From contig JAEDNL010000016.1 of NCBI GenBank assembly GCA_016302505.1, positions 1 through 26,078 on the forward strand: a stretch of 26,078 nt of DNA, read 5' to 3'. Position numbers and translations under genes: made by a program. The notes beneath the pieces are model-generated. The model worked only from the letters and a program-made list of their open reading frames with translations. It did not search any database and had not been told where the DNA came from. The DNA is from Bacilli bacterium (GTDB taxonomy: Bacteria > Bacillota_I > Bacilli_A > RF39 > UBA660). Positions within the stretch are counted from its first letter, which is position 1. Every line of letters begins with the position of its first letter. Below are positions 1-7,556 of this stretch, piece after piece.

Positions 1-26
1 TAACATGTTTTAACTGGATGAAATAA
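1..26 (+). CDS. Possible 3' end of an upstream gene (partial)
   Basis: Frame 3 reads seven codons (TCFNWMK) and then TAA at 24-26, directly before a strong terminator-like hairpin. A stop codon sitting one base before a hairpin is what the end of a gene looks like. Seven residues are too few to identify a product, and chance cannot be excluded. Confidence 0.3.
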
Positions 27-70
27 AAAACTAATTGAAAGATAAAAAAAATCTTTTAATTAGTTTTCTT
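27..70 (+). terminator. Long hairpin terminator before the secretion operon
   Basis: Bases 27-42 pair with 52-67 (16 bp with one G-U pair) around a 9-base A-rich loop, and a T-rich run follows. It would end transcription from the left and isolate the operon that starts just after it. The A-tract on the left side means it could also work in the other direction. Confidence 0.6.
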
Positions 71-73
71 TTA

Positions 74-82
74 TGTTATAAT
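74..82 (+). promoter_or_regulatory. Extended -10 promoter of the secretion operon
   Basis: TGT-TATAAT is an extended -10 box, with TATAAT at 77-82. No good -35 hexamer is visible, which is usual for extended -10 promoters. A start near 89 would give a leader of about 28 bases to the ATG at 118. The terminator hairpin lies immediately upstream, so this is the natural first promoter of the operon. Confidence 0.5.
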
Positions 83-117
83 TTTTATGAATAAATAATA
101 TGAATTGGAGTGATGTT

Positions 118-2133
118 ATGTCATTAATTATAAATCAAATATTACCATTTATATCATTATTAGAAATAGATAGAATTATTGATGTACTTTGGTTTTTTCT
201 ATTATTATTGGACGCTATAGTTTATTCTGCCGTTGCTTATATATATAATATATTTCAAATAATAGCACAATTAAATTTTAGTGTGATTAGTTCTTGGACT
301 CAACCATTGATAAATAGGGTTGAAGCACTAATAATGGTTTTAATATTATTTAAACTTGGAATGTCATTTATTCAATATATGATTGATCCAGAAAAATTTA
401 ATCAAAAAACAACAGGAGGAAGTGCATTATTAATTAACATAGTTATATGTGCAGCACTTTTGGTTTCATATCAATTTATATTTACTGTTTTTAATGAGTT
501 TTCGATGCTGATTATTGGTTATCGAGATGGGTATGAGTTTACTGTTTTAAAACAAATAGCGGATGTCGAAAGTGAAAGTGGTGGTGATGAAGCTGGATTG
601 TTGGGTAGGTTTATATTTGGAGAAAAGTACGATTCAGAGAATTTTGGAAAACAATTAGCAGCTATAACATTGTTTAGTTTTTTTAAGGACACTGTAGATT
701 GCAATAATGGAACATTTTCAGGCGGACGAGCAGATGATACCTTAAGTCAAATTTATAAGCAGGATCCAGATAACGTTAACTTTTTTGAAATAACGAATAT
801 AGCGGATGCAATTTATAGAGATAAAAATGATGATGAAATATCAAATCACGGAAGTACTGAATATAGATTTCCATTGTTAAGTACAGCAGTTGGACTTTAT
901 CTAGTATATACATTAATAGTTTTAACAATTGAGGTTGCGATTAGGATGTTTAAATTAATTATTTTACAGGTTACAGCGCCTATAGCAATTATAACTACTA
1001 TTGATGGCGGCATGAAAAATAAAACTTTTCAAAGTTTTTATAAAACTTACTTAGCTGAATATTCTGGTTTATTTATTAGAGTAGCAGTGGTATATTTAAT
1101 TTCTGCACTGATTGCTATGTTTACTCAAAATTTTGATACGCTTAATATTGGAACTAGAGATTCAGTAATGGGCGCATTTGTGTTTATAATTATAATTGTT
1201 TCGTTATTTACATTTGCAAAAAAAATGCCTTCATTTATTGATAAAGCACTTGGAACTAATTCTGCTGGAAGTGGTGAAGGTGCTGCTGGATTTAGAGGAC
1301 TAATGAAGAGCATGGGTGCTGCTGTTGGACTTGGTGTTGGAGCACTTGGTGGAATGGCCGCAGGTGCTGCAGTAGGTGGTGTTGGCGGTGCTGTATCCGG
1401 TCTATTTGGCGGTGGATTTAGGGGCGCAACTGGTGGATACAGAGCAAATAATGTTGCAGATTTTTTTAGAAATCAAGGTACAGGTATATCTACTACAAGA
1501 GATAATGCACTTAGAGCACGTGCTCAGGGTAATATTTTTTCAAGAGCAGGAGCAGGTGTTGAAAATCTTCTTGGGATTCCTCAAAGACAAGCACAGCAAG
1601 CACAAGAACTTGCACATGATAATGAGTTAATCGATAATGTATTAAATGCCCAAGCAAATGAAATTAAAGATAAAGAAGGTAAGTATGGTATAAAATATGG
1701 AGACAATGCAGATTCTTATGCAGATTCATGTGTTCAAAATGATGGCTCTTATTTAAAAGCAAAGCAGGATTATGATGATTTAATGCTTCAAAGACAAGAA
1801 GCTGTTAAAAACGGGCAAGTAAGTGCATGGGATCAAAATCATAGAAGTCAAGTTGATGCGGCAAAGAAAAATTTAAAAGCTAATGAAGATAGGGCAAGAA
1901 CTGATGGCAAAAAAGAATGGAATAAAGCAGCTGAGGCAGCATCTGGTACTGAAGTTACTGCAGCCAAAGAAAATTTGAGGAGAGAAGGAAAAGGAACTGG
2001 CACTAAAAACGTAAGTGGTTCAAGTTCAAGAGATGATTTAGAAGCAGCTAAAAAAGCAAATGAATCTGAAAGACAACAAATTCTTAATAGTGGTGCAAGT
2101 AGAAGAGCTAATAGAAGAGGGAGTTCAAATTAA
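118..2133 (+). CDS. VirB6/TrbL-like type IV secretion membrane protein
   Basis: A 671-residue polytopic membrane protein, probably the inner-membrane channel component of a type IV secretion-like machine. About six hydrophobic segments lie roughly at residues 15-45, 60-85, 100-130, 250-285, 310-335 and 345-365. A polar loop at about 150-250 contains a single Cys. A Gly/Ala-rich stretch follows at about 390-440, and then a long charged, Ala-rich, probably cytosolic tail. This layout (hydrophobic core, Gly-rich hinge, disordered tail) is typical of VirB6/TrbL proteins of Gram-positive elements, but no short catalytic motif confirms it. The start at ATG 118 was chosen because GGAGTGAT lies 7 bases upstream; an in-frame ATG at 100 has no ribosome binding site. 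It is first in the operon and is followed 26 bases later by the PrgI-like gene. Confidence 0.65.
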   Translation: MSLIINQILPFISLLEIDRIIDVLWFFLLLLDAIVYSAVAYIYNIFQIIAQLNFSVISSWTQPLINRVEALIMVLILFKLGMSFIQYMIDPEKFNQKTTGGSALLINIVICAALLVSYQFIFTVFNEFSMLIIGYRDGYEFTVLKQIADVESESGGDEAGLLGRFIFGEKYDSENFGKQLAAITLFSFFKDTVDCNNGTFSGGRADDTLSQIYKQDPDNVNFFEITNIADAIYRDKNDDEISNHGSTEYRFPLLSTAVGLYLVYTLIVLTIEVAIRMFKLIILQVTAPIAIITTIDGGMKNKTFQSFYKTYLAEYSGLFIRVAVVYLISALIAMFTQNFDTLNIGTRDSVMGAFVFIIIIVSLFTFAKKMPSFIDKALGTNSAGSGEGAAGFRGLMKSMGAAVGLGVGALGGMAAGAAVGGVGGAVSGLFGGGFRGATGGYRANNVADFFRNQGTGISTTRDNALRARAQGNIFSRAGAGVENLLGIPQRQAQQAQELAHDNELIDNVLNAQANEIKDKEGKYGIKYGDNADSYADSCVQNDGSYLKAKQDYDDLMLQRQEAVKNGQVSAWDQNHRSQVDAAKKNLKANEDRARTDGKKEWNKAAEAASGTEVTAAKENLRREGKGTGTKNVSGSSSRDDLEAAKKANESERQQILNSGASRRANRRGSSN

Positions 2134-2159
2134 AATAAAATATAGAAGGAGAAAAGAAT

Positions 2160-2468
2160 ATGAATCAATATATAATACCTGCTAATAGTAAAAAGAGTCA
2201 ATTATATTTTGGGTTATTTAGAGGAATAGACTTAATTGTATTAATGACTGGTGGATTATTGACACTTGTATTATTATTAGCTATGAAAGGTGATACGCTT
2301 TTAAGTATGGTATTGAAGTTATTACCAATAGGTACTGCAGCCTTCTTGGTATTTCCAATACCGTATTATCATAACGTTATGGTATTTATAAGGGAAATGT
2401 ATTTATATTATACAAGGCCAAGAAAATATTATTGGAGAGGATGGTGTGCTACATATGAGCAAGAATAG
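2160..2468 (+). CDS. PrgI-family (VirB3-like) protein
   Basis: A 102-residue protein with two hydrophobic segments at about residues 23-43 and 49-68, followed by a basic, aromatic C-terminus (YTRPRKYYWRGW). This pattern is characteristic of the PrgI/TcpE-like small membrane proteins encoded just before the VirB4 genes in Gram-positive conjugation clusters, where they fill the VirB3 role. AAGGAG lies just upstream of the start. The 3' end overlaps the start of the next gene by 23 bases, so the two are translationally coupled. The assignment rests on size, topology and position. Confidence 0.7.
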   Translation: MNQYIIPANSKKSQLYFGLFRGIDLIVLMTGGLLTLVLLLAMKGDTLLSMVLKLLPIGTAAFLVFPIPYYHNVMVFIREMYLYYTRPRKYYWRGWCATYEQE

Positions 2469-3021
2469 TGTTAATCTTGAGGCACAAAAATATGCTGAAA
2501 ATTGGTTACCTATAAGGGGTATTCAAAATGGTGAAATTATATTAGAAAACGGATTTAGAGTGACTGGTGTAAAAATTAGACCAAGAAATATATTTATTCT
2601 TGATTATGCATCTCAAGATGCTGCAATAATGAATCTTAGAAATTTTTATAATACTATAGATTATCCTTTTTGGTTAATGGTTGCTGATAGGCCTGTTGAT
2701 ATAAATGTTTATTTATCACAACTAAAATTATTATTTAATTCAGTTCAGTTTCCTGCGATAAGAAAGTTAATTAGAGAAGATATTGATAAAGCTAATTTAT
2801 TTATGAGTAAAGAAGTTAACGTAACAGATACTGAATATTATATTTTATTTAAAGATAAAAGGCCTGAAATGATTCAAAAAAGAATTCAAAATTTAGTGTC
2901 AGGATTAGCTAGCGCTGGACTTCAATCTGTACAAGTAAGTAATGATGACTTGAGAGTTTTATTAGATGGCTTTATGAACGGGGGCGAAAAAAGTAATTTT
3001 GGGACGGTGATGAGTCAATGA
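2446..3021 (+). CDS. TrsD-like protein, N-terminal module of VirB4
   Basis: A soluble protein of 191 residues with no membrane segment and no nucleotide-binding motif. It looks like the N-terminal domain of VirB4-type ATPases encoded as a separate gene, as I recall for TrsD/TrsE in staphylococcal trs conjugation regions. Together with the next gene (597 aa) the total is close to a usual full VirB4 length. The stop overlaps the downstream ATG as ATGA, a coupling signal rather than a decayed junction. The start is uncertain: GTG 2446 lies 8 bases after GGAG and overlaps the PrgI gene, while ATG 2455 would be 17 bases away. It probably acts as an accessory part of the VirB4 complex at the membrane. 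Confidence 0.55.
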   Translation: MLHMSKNSVNLEAQKYAENWLPIRGIQNGEIILENGFRVTGVKIRPRNIFILDYASQDAAIMNLRNFYNTIDYPFWLMVADRPVDINVYLSQLKLLFNSVQFPAIRKLIREDIDKANLFMSKEVNVTDTEYYILFKDKRPEMIQKRIQNLVSGLASAGLQSVQVSNDDLRVLLDGFMNGGEKSNFGTVMSQ

Positions 3022-4811
3022 GTTTAAGTTTTAAGAGTCAATTAGCACCAAAGAATTTAGATTTTGGGCAACCTTCTGAAATGGTAATAAGTGATAAACA
3101 TTGTTGTATATTGACAATAATTAGTTATCCTAAAGTCATAGGAGAGGGGTATCTTGCTAATTTAACACAACTTGGAGGAGTTAAGATAGTCATTAAACAT
3201 ATTCCAATTGCTTTTTCTGTTTTATCTAAGATGTTAAATAAAGAGATTGCTGATATGAAAGCTAGATATCAAAATGAGCGTGATGTTACAATGCAAGAAC
3301 AAATAAGACAAGATTATGAAAGTATTGAAAATTTTGTTCAAATGTTAACTTCTACTCAAGCTAGAATATTTGATTTTCAAATGCATTTATTAGTGTCTGC
3401 TGACTCACATGAAGAATTGGAAAGAAAAAAGGTTCAAGTTAAAAATTATTTAGATGCGATGGGTATGAGAGGAATTGTTCTTAGATTTGAACAAGAAAAA
3501 GTATTACAAAGTATGCTTCCTATATTTGAACCAAGTGATATTGAAGAAAGAATAGGAACACCAATTCCATCTGTAACTATAGCTGCTATGTATCCTTTCA
3601 TTTTTGATAGTATTAAAGATCCAGGACTTTCATGTCTACTTGGAGTTGATTATTCTGGTGGAGTTATTTTATTTAATCAATTCTTATATCAAATTAAAAA
3701 AGAATTTAATAGAAATAATGCTAATATGATTATACTTGGTACATCTGGTTCAGGTAAATCAACGGCAGCTAAATTATTATTAAGAACTAATATAAGAAAT
3801 GGCCATAAGATTTTAGTTATAGATCCGGAAGGTGAACTTCAAGAAATGACTAAATTATATGGCGGTGACTTTATTGATTTAGGTAAAGGTGGAGAATTTG
3901 GTATGATTAATCCACTTGAAGTAGTACTTGATGCTGATGAAGATGAAATGACAGAAGGAGTAGGGTATGCAATTTTAACTAGAACTCTTCAAACATTAAA
4001 AGCATTTATGAAATACTATAGTCCTGATATTGATGAGGATACTCTTACTATGTTTAGTGAAGTAGTACAAGATACTTATAAAAGATATAAAATAGATTTT
4101 AATACTGATTTCTCTAAAATAGCTGCACATGATTATCCAACATTTGATGATGTTTATGCAACTATTAAGGGTAGATTACTTTCAATGACTGAAAGAACTC
4201 GTGAAAGAGAAGTAATGGAAAAACTAGAATTAAAAGTAAGACCTTTGGTAAAAGAATTAAGATATTATTTTAGCGGTAAAACTACTATAGATACTGATGC
4301 TGATTTTATTGTATTTAATATTCGTGAACTTATGAATACTGATGCAAATATAAGAAATGCATTGTTCTTTAACATTCTTAAATATGCATGGGGTCTTTCA
4401 CTTGATAGAACAATAAATACAGTCTTAATGGTTGATGAAGCACATATGTTACTTGCTGATCAAAATACTTTAGGTGCTGAGTTCTTAGCAAGAATTCAAA
4501 GACGTAGTCGTAAATATAACACTGGTACTATTATAATAACTCAACAACCTACAGACTTTGCTGCTCCTAATGTTTTGATACATGGGAAAGCAATATTTGA
4601 TAATGCATCATATTATTTAGTCATGGGACTTAAAAAGCAAGCTGTTGATGACTTATCTAAATTAATAGATTTAAATGATCAAGAAAAAGATTCAATTAAG
4701 AGATATAGTCAAGGACAAGCACTATTTGTTTGTGGTAATAGAAGAATGAGAATTAATGTTATAGCAACACAAGCGGAACTAGAATCATTTGGAGGCGGAG
4801 GAGGTTTCTAA
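3018..4811 (+). CDS. virB4: VirB4/TrsE-family secretion ATPase
   Basis: A 597-residue ATPase that powers assembly or transport of a type IV secretion system at the inner face of the membrane. Walker A is GTSGSGKST at residues 241-249 and Walker B is LMVDEAH with D473 and E474. A later stretch, IITQQPTDF, fits the VirB4/HerA fold. The approximately 240 residues before Walker A match the VirB4 middle domain. The protein ends in a Gly-rich tail (FGGGGGF). Its start overlaps the preceding stop as ATGA. The upstream 191-aa gene supplies what is usually the N-terminal domain. All visible motifs are intact, so it should be an active ATPase. Confidence 0.85.
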   Translation: MSLSFKSQLAPKNLDFGQPSEMVISDKHCCILTIISYPKVIGEGYLANLTQLGGVKIVIKHIPIAFSVLSKMLNKEIADMKARYQNERDVTMQEQIRQDYESIENFVQMLTSTQARIFDFQMHLLVSADSHEELERKKVQVKNYLDAMGMRGIVLRFEQEKVLQSMLPIFEPSDIEERIGTPIPSVTIAAMYPFIFDSIKDPGLSCLLGVDYSGGVILFNQFLYQIKKEFNRNNANMIILGTSGSGKSTAAKLLLRTNIRNGHKILVIDPEGELQEMTKLYGGDFIDLGKGGEFGMINPLEVVLDADEDEMTEGVGYAILTRTLQTLKAFMKYYSPDIDEDTLTMFSEVVQDTYKRYKIDFNTDFSKIAAHDYPTFDDVYATIKGRLLSMTERTREREVMEKLELKVRPLVKELRYYFSGKTTIDTDADFIVFNIRELMNTDANIRNALFFNILKYAWGLSLDRTINTVLMVDEAHMLLADQNTLGAEFLARIQRRSRKYNTGTIIITQQPTDFAAPNVLIHGKAIFDNASYYLVMGLKKQAVDDLSKLIDLNDQEKDSIKRYSQGQALFVCGNRRMRINVIATQAELESFGGGGGF

Positions 4812-4829
4812 TACTACTAGGAGAGCAGT

Positions 4830-6686
4830 ATGAACAACGGTTACAATCCTGAACAATTCGATGAAAATGAAACAGTTGGTGATATTAACCAACTTCTTTC
4901 TAATGGAAAAGGAATTGTGAATGCTGGTAGAAGTTTTGTAGGTGGTGCAAGGTCTACTATTAATAGCGGCAAAAGTTCTTTAGATAAACTTAAAAAAAAT
5001 GATGAAAAAGATGTTGATGCTATTAATAATAGACAAAAAAATGATGATGGAGTTAATAGAAAACCTAGAAATACTGACGATGAAGAAAATAAAAAGCAAC
5101 AAAATACTAAAGAAACTAAAACTCAATCTTCTGAAAATAATACCTTATCTCAAAATGATAATGGTAAATTAAATGGTAAAGAAAATAATGATAATGATAA
5201 ATCAAAAATAAATGACAAAATAGATAAAACAAAGAAAGATGATAATTTAAATAAAAAAGATAATAATAAAAAAGATGATAATAAGAAAAAGAAATCAAAA
5301 TCAAAAAATTCAAAGACTGCTGTAGAAGTAAAGAAAAAGAACAAAATTAAATTAATTTTGATTGCTATTAAAGTGGGAGCTTTAATTGCTTTTCCTATAC
5401 TTGTAATTGTTTTGATTATATTAATGATTACTGCTGCTATTAAATGGGCTGAAAATAATTTAGGATTTTTTGCTGATTTAATAATTCCAGATAGCTTAAA
5501 ATTTGATGTAGGTGATTATCATTCTAATTCATCATATAGTGGTATATATGGTTCTTCATCATCATTCATTGTTAATGGTAAAGAATATAGTGGTAAAATA
5601 AAGGTAAGATTATATAAAAACGATCAATTTGAACTTGTATATTCAGATGACAGGTTAATTGATTTTGATAAATATATTCTTGGTGTAGCATATCAAGAAG
5701 TTGGTGGTGGCACTGATAGTATTAGTGAACAAGTTTTTAAAACTCAAGCAATCGCGGCTCGTTCTTATGCTTTGACAAGGGGCGCTGGTATGGGAGGAAA
5801 ATTAGCTATAACTGAAGAAAATGGTTATATCGTTATTAATATTAGACAAACAACAAGTGATCAAGCTTATTGTGATCCCGATATAGGTTATAAGCCAGAT
5901 CAAGTTAATAACTGTAGTTCTGGGCATCCAGCTCTTTCAAGTGATAGTCCTCTTCGTAAATGGGCTAATGAAGTCGAAGGGTTAGTATTAGTGGATTCTA
6001 AAGGAGAGGTTGTATATACACCATATTTTAATGTTGATCAAAATAAATGGAGAAGCATGGCGAATAATGGAATGAAATATGATGAGATTTTAATCAAACA
6101 TTATGATTCAGCCAATAAAGGTTATACTATAAAACGAATTAACAGTGCAGTATCTAATACCGAAGCTGAAAATTGGAAACAATGTGATTCAAGATGGAAA
6201 AACTTAATAGTTAGAAAGCAAACAATATGTGAAATCGGATGTGCATTAACATCTGTTTCTATTCAAATTGCAAGAAGTGGAACTCCTACTAAAGTCAGTG
6301 GTGAATTTAATCCTGGAACATTCATGGAAGCACATAAAAGCAACGGAGGATTTTCAGCATATGACTCTATTACTTGGAATGTTACAGGAGTTGCACCAAA
6401 TTTTAAACTTATAAGTTCCTCAAGCCTTAGTGGTACTAAACAAGAAAAAATGCAAAAAGTTAATAGTTATTTATCATCAGGTGAATTTGTAATATTGGGC
6501 GTAAGTCATACTTATACTGGTACATATAACATTGATCACTATGTTGCAGTTAATTATGTAAGTAGTGATGAAATATATGTTTTTGATCCAAATAGCAGTA
6601 AAAAAGGACAATTATTTTCAGATTATCCAGCTATGGCAAAAAGCAATCAAAATTTTCAAATTATAAGGTATAAATTGGAGGGATAA
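4830..6686 (+). CDS. Membrane-anchored SpoIID + C39-like cell-wall hydrolase
   Basis: A protein of 618 residues. Residues 1 to about 165 are a low-complexity K/N/D-rich, probably disordered cytosolic region. A single membrane anchor follows at about 172-205. The outside part has two domains. The first resembles SpoIID, the peptidoglycan lytic transglycosylase: residues 284-316 include the family Glu (YQEV, E290) and QAIAARSYAL. The second, from about 445 to the end, resembles a C39-type cysteine peptidase, with C471 in GCALTS, D569-H570 in the HY motif, and a downstream DPNS. Together they could cut glycan strands and stem peptides to open the wall for the secretion channel, the role played by CwlT-type (SLT plus NlpC/P60) enzymes in other Gram-positive conjugation systems. 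AGGAG precedes the start. The stop shares one base with the next ATG (TAATG). Confidence 0.75.
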   Translation: MNNGYNPEQFDENETVGDINQLLSNGKGIVNAGRSFVGGARSTINSGKSSLDKLKKNDEKDVDAINNRQKNDDGVNRKPRNTDDEENKKQQNTKETKTQSSENNTLSQNDNGKLNGKENNDNDKSKINDKIDKTKKDDNLNKKDNNKKDDNKKKKSKSKNSKTAVEVKKKNKIKLILIAIKVGALIAFPILVIVLIILMITAAIKWAENNLGFFADLIIPDSLKFDVGDYHSNSSYSGIYGSSSSFIVNGKEYSGKIKVRLYKNDQFELVYSDDRLIDFDKYILGVAYQEVGGGTDSISEQVFKTQAIAARSYALTRGAGMGGKLAITEENGYIVINIRQTTSDQAYCDPDIGYKPDQVNNCSSGHPALSSDSPLRKWANEVEGLVLVDSKGEVVYTPYFNVDQNKWRSMANNGMKYDEILIKHYDSANKGYTIKRINSAVSNTEAENWKQCDSRWKNLIVRKQTICEIGCALTSVSIQIARSGTPTKVSGEFNPGTFMEAHKSNGGFSAYDSITWNVTGVAPNFKLISSSSLSGTKQEKMQKVNSYLSSGEFVILGVSHTYTGTYNIDHYVAVNYVSSDEIYVFDPNSSKKGQLFSDYPAMAKSNQNFQIIRYKLEG

Positions 6687-7471
6687 TGGATAAAAATAAA
6701 ATTAAGATAATTATAGGATGCATTATACTAATTATTGCTATAATTTTAAGACTAGTTTTATATAGTGATAATTCCAATGAAAACAATGATTCATTTGTGG
6801 AAACTAAATATTTCTTTATTGATAATTACGTTGCTTTTTCATATAAAAATAATAGTATTAAATATTTATCCTATGAAGATGAAGGAATTTTAAAAAACAA
6901 ATTTAATGTATATTCAGATGGAAATTATTTAGGTAATTATTATGTTAGAAAAATGCCATCAGGATTGAAATTAGTTGATAATAATAATAATTTTATTGAT
7001 TATAATGGTTATCTTATTGGTAGTAGTTACTATGATTCTACAAGAGTATCAAATATAATAACAGATACTAATATTTTAGGTGCTAATTCTATTGCTAATG
7101 GTATACTTAAACAAGAAAATATTTCTGCTACTTATGACTTTGAAACAACTAATTTTATTAGATACAGCGCAGATATTAATAATGACGGACTTAATGAATA
7201 TATATATTTATTATCAAGTAAGCCTCTAACTAGTGATATTGAATATTCAATATTATTTACTTATGAAAATAATGAATATAATGTAATTTCAAAAGAAATA
7301 GATAAATCTTCTGCTGGATATCAATTAACTATTGTAGGCCTATTAGATATAAATAATGATAATCAACTTGATATAGTAGTTGCTAAATCAAAATTTAGTC
7401 ATGATATAGAGTGTTATGAAATATATAAATCTAATAATATGAAATTCAAATTACTTAAAGGATGTATATAA
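6686..7471 (+). CDS. Membrane-anchored protein with FG-GAP/EF-hand-like loops
   Basis: A 261-residue protein with an N-terminal signal anchor at about residues 5-26, followed by a secreted domain. Near the C-terminus are two acidic loops, DINNDGLNE (about residues 167-175) and DINNDNQLD (about 222-230), each preceded by hydrophobic strand-like residues. Such repeats occur in VCBS/FG-GAP and calcium-binding folds. A Cys occurs inside the hydrophobic segment but does not sit in a convincing lipobox. GGAGG lies just before the start, within the end of the hydrolase gene, and stop and start overlap as TAATG. It probably works outside the membrane with the hydrolase. No specific function is recognised. 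Confidence 0.6.
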   Translation: MDKNKIKIIIGCIILIIAIILRLVLYSDNSNENNDSFVETKYFFIDNYVAFSYKNNSIKYLSYEDEGILKNKFNVYSDGNYLGNYYVRKMPSGLKLVDNNNNFIDYNGYLIGSSYYDSTRVSNIITDTNILGANSIANGILKQENISATYDFETTNFIRYSADINNDGLNEYIYLLSSKPLTSDIEYSILFTYENNEYNVISKEIDKSSAGYQLTIVGLLDINNDNQLDIVVAKSKFSHDIECYEIYKSNNMKFKLLKGCI

Positions 7472-7530
7472 TATTTATATCTTTTTTCTTTTAATAATAA
7501 AAATATAATGAAAAAAGAAATTTTATATAG

Positions 7531-7536
7531 TATAAT
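7531..7536 (+). promoter_or_regulatory. Candidate internal promoter for virD4
   Basis: A TATAAT box lies 20 bases before the virD4 start in the 85-base gap after the anchored protein, the largest gap in the operon. No convincing -35 hexamer or TG extension is present. It could give the coupling ATPase extra expression, but in such AT-rich DNA a chance match is possible. Confidence 0.3.
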
Positions 7537-7556
7537 GTTATTGTATGAGGTGAAGT

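Noticed and set aside
3009..3030. A sequencing frameshift splitting VirB4
   Set aside because: The junction is a clean ATGA overlap, both proteins look complete, and separate genes are known in trs-type systems. It is kept only as a point to check.
5116..5344. Two overlapping minus-strand frames rich in Phe, Tyr, Leu and Ser
   Set aside because: They are shadows of the Lys/Asn/Asp-rich low-complexity arm of the wall hydrolase; composition explains them.
7480..7518. Nine-bp inverted repeat (TCTTTTTTC with GAAAAAAGA) before virD4 as a terminator
   Set aside because: Pure A/T-rich homopolymer arms with a 21-base loop and no following T-run; likely a by-product of base composition.
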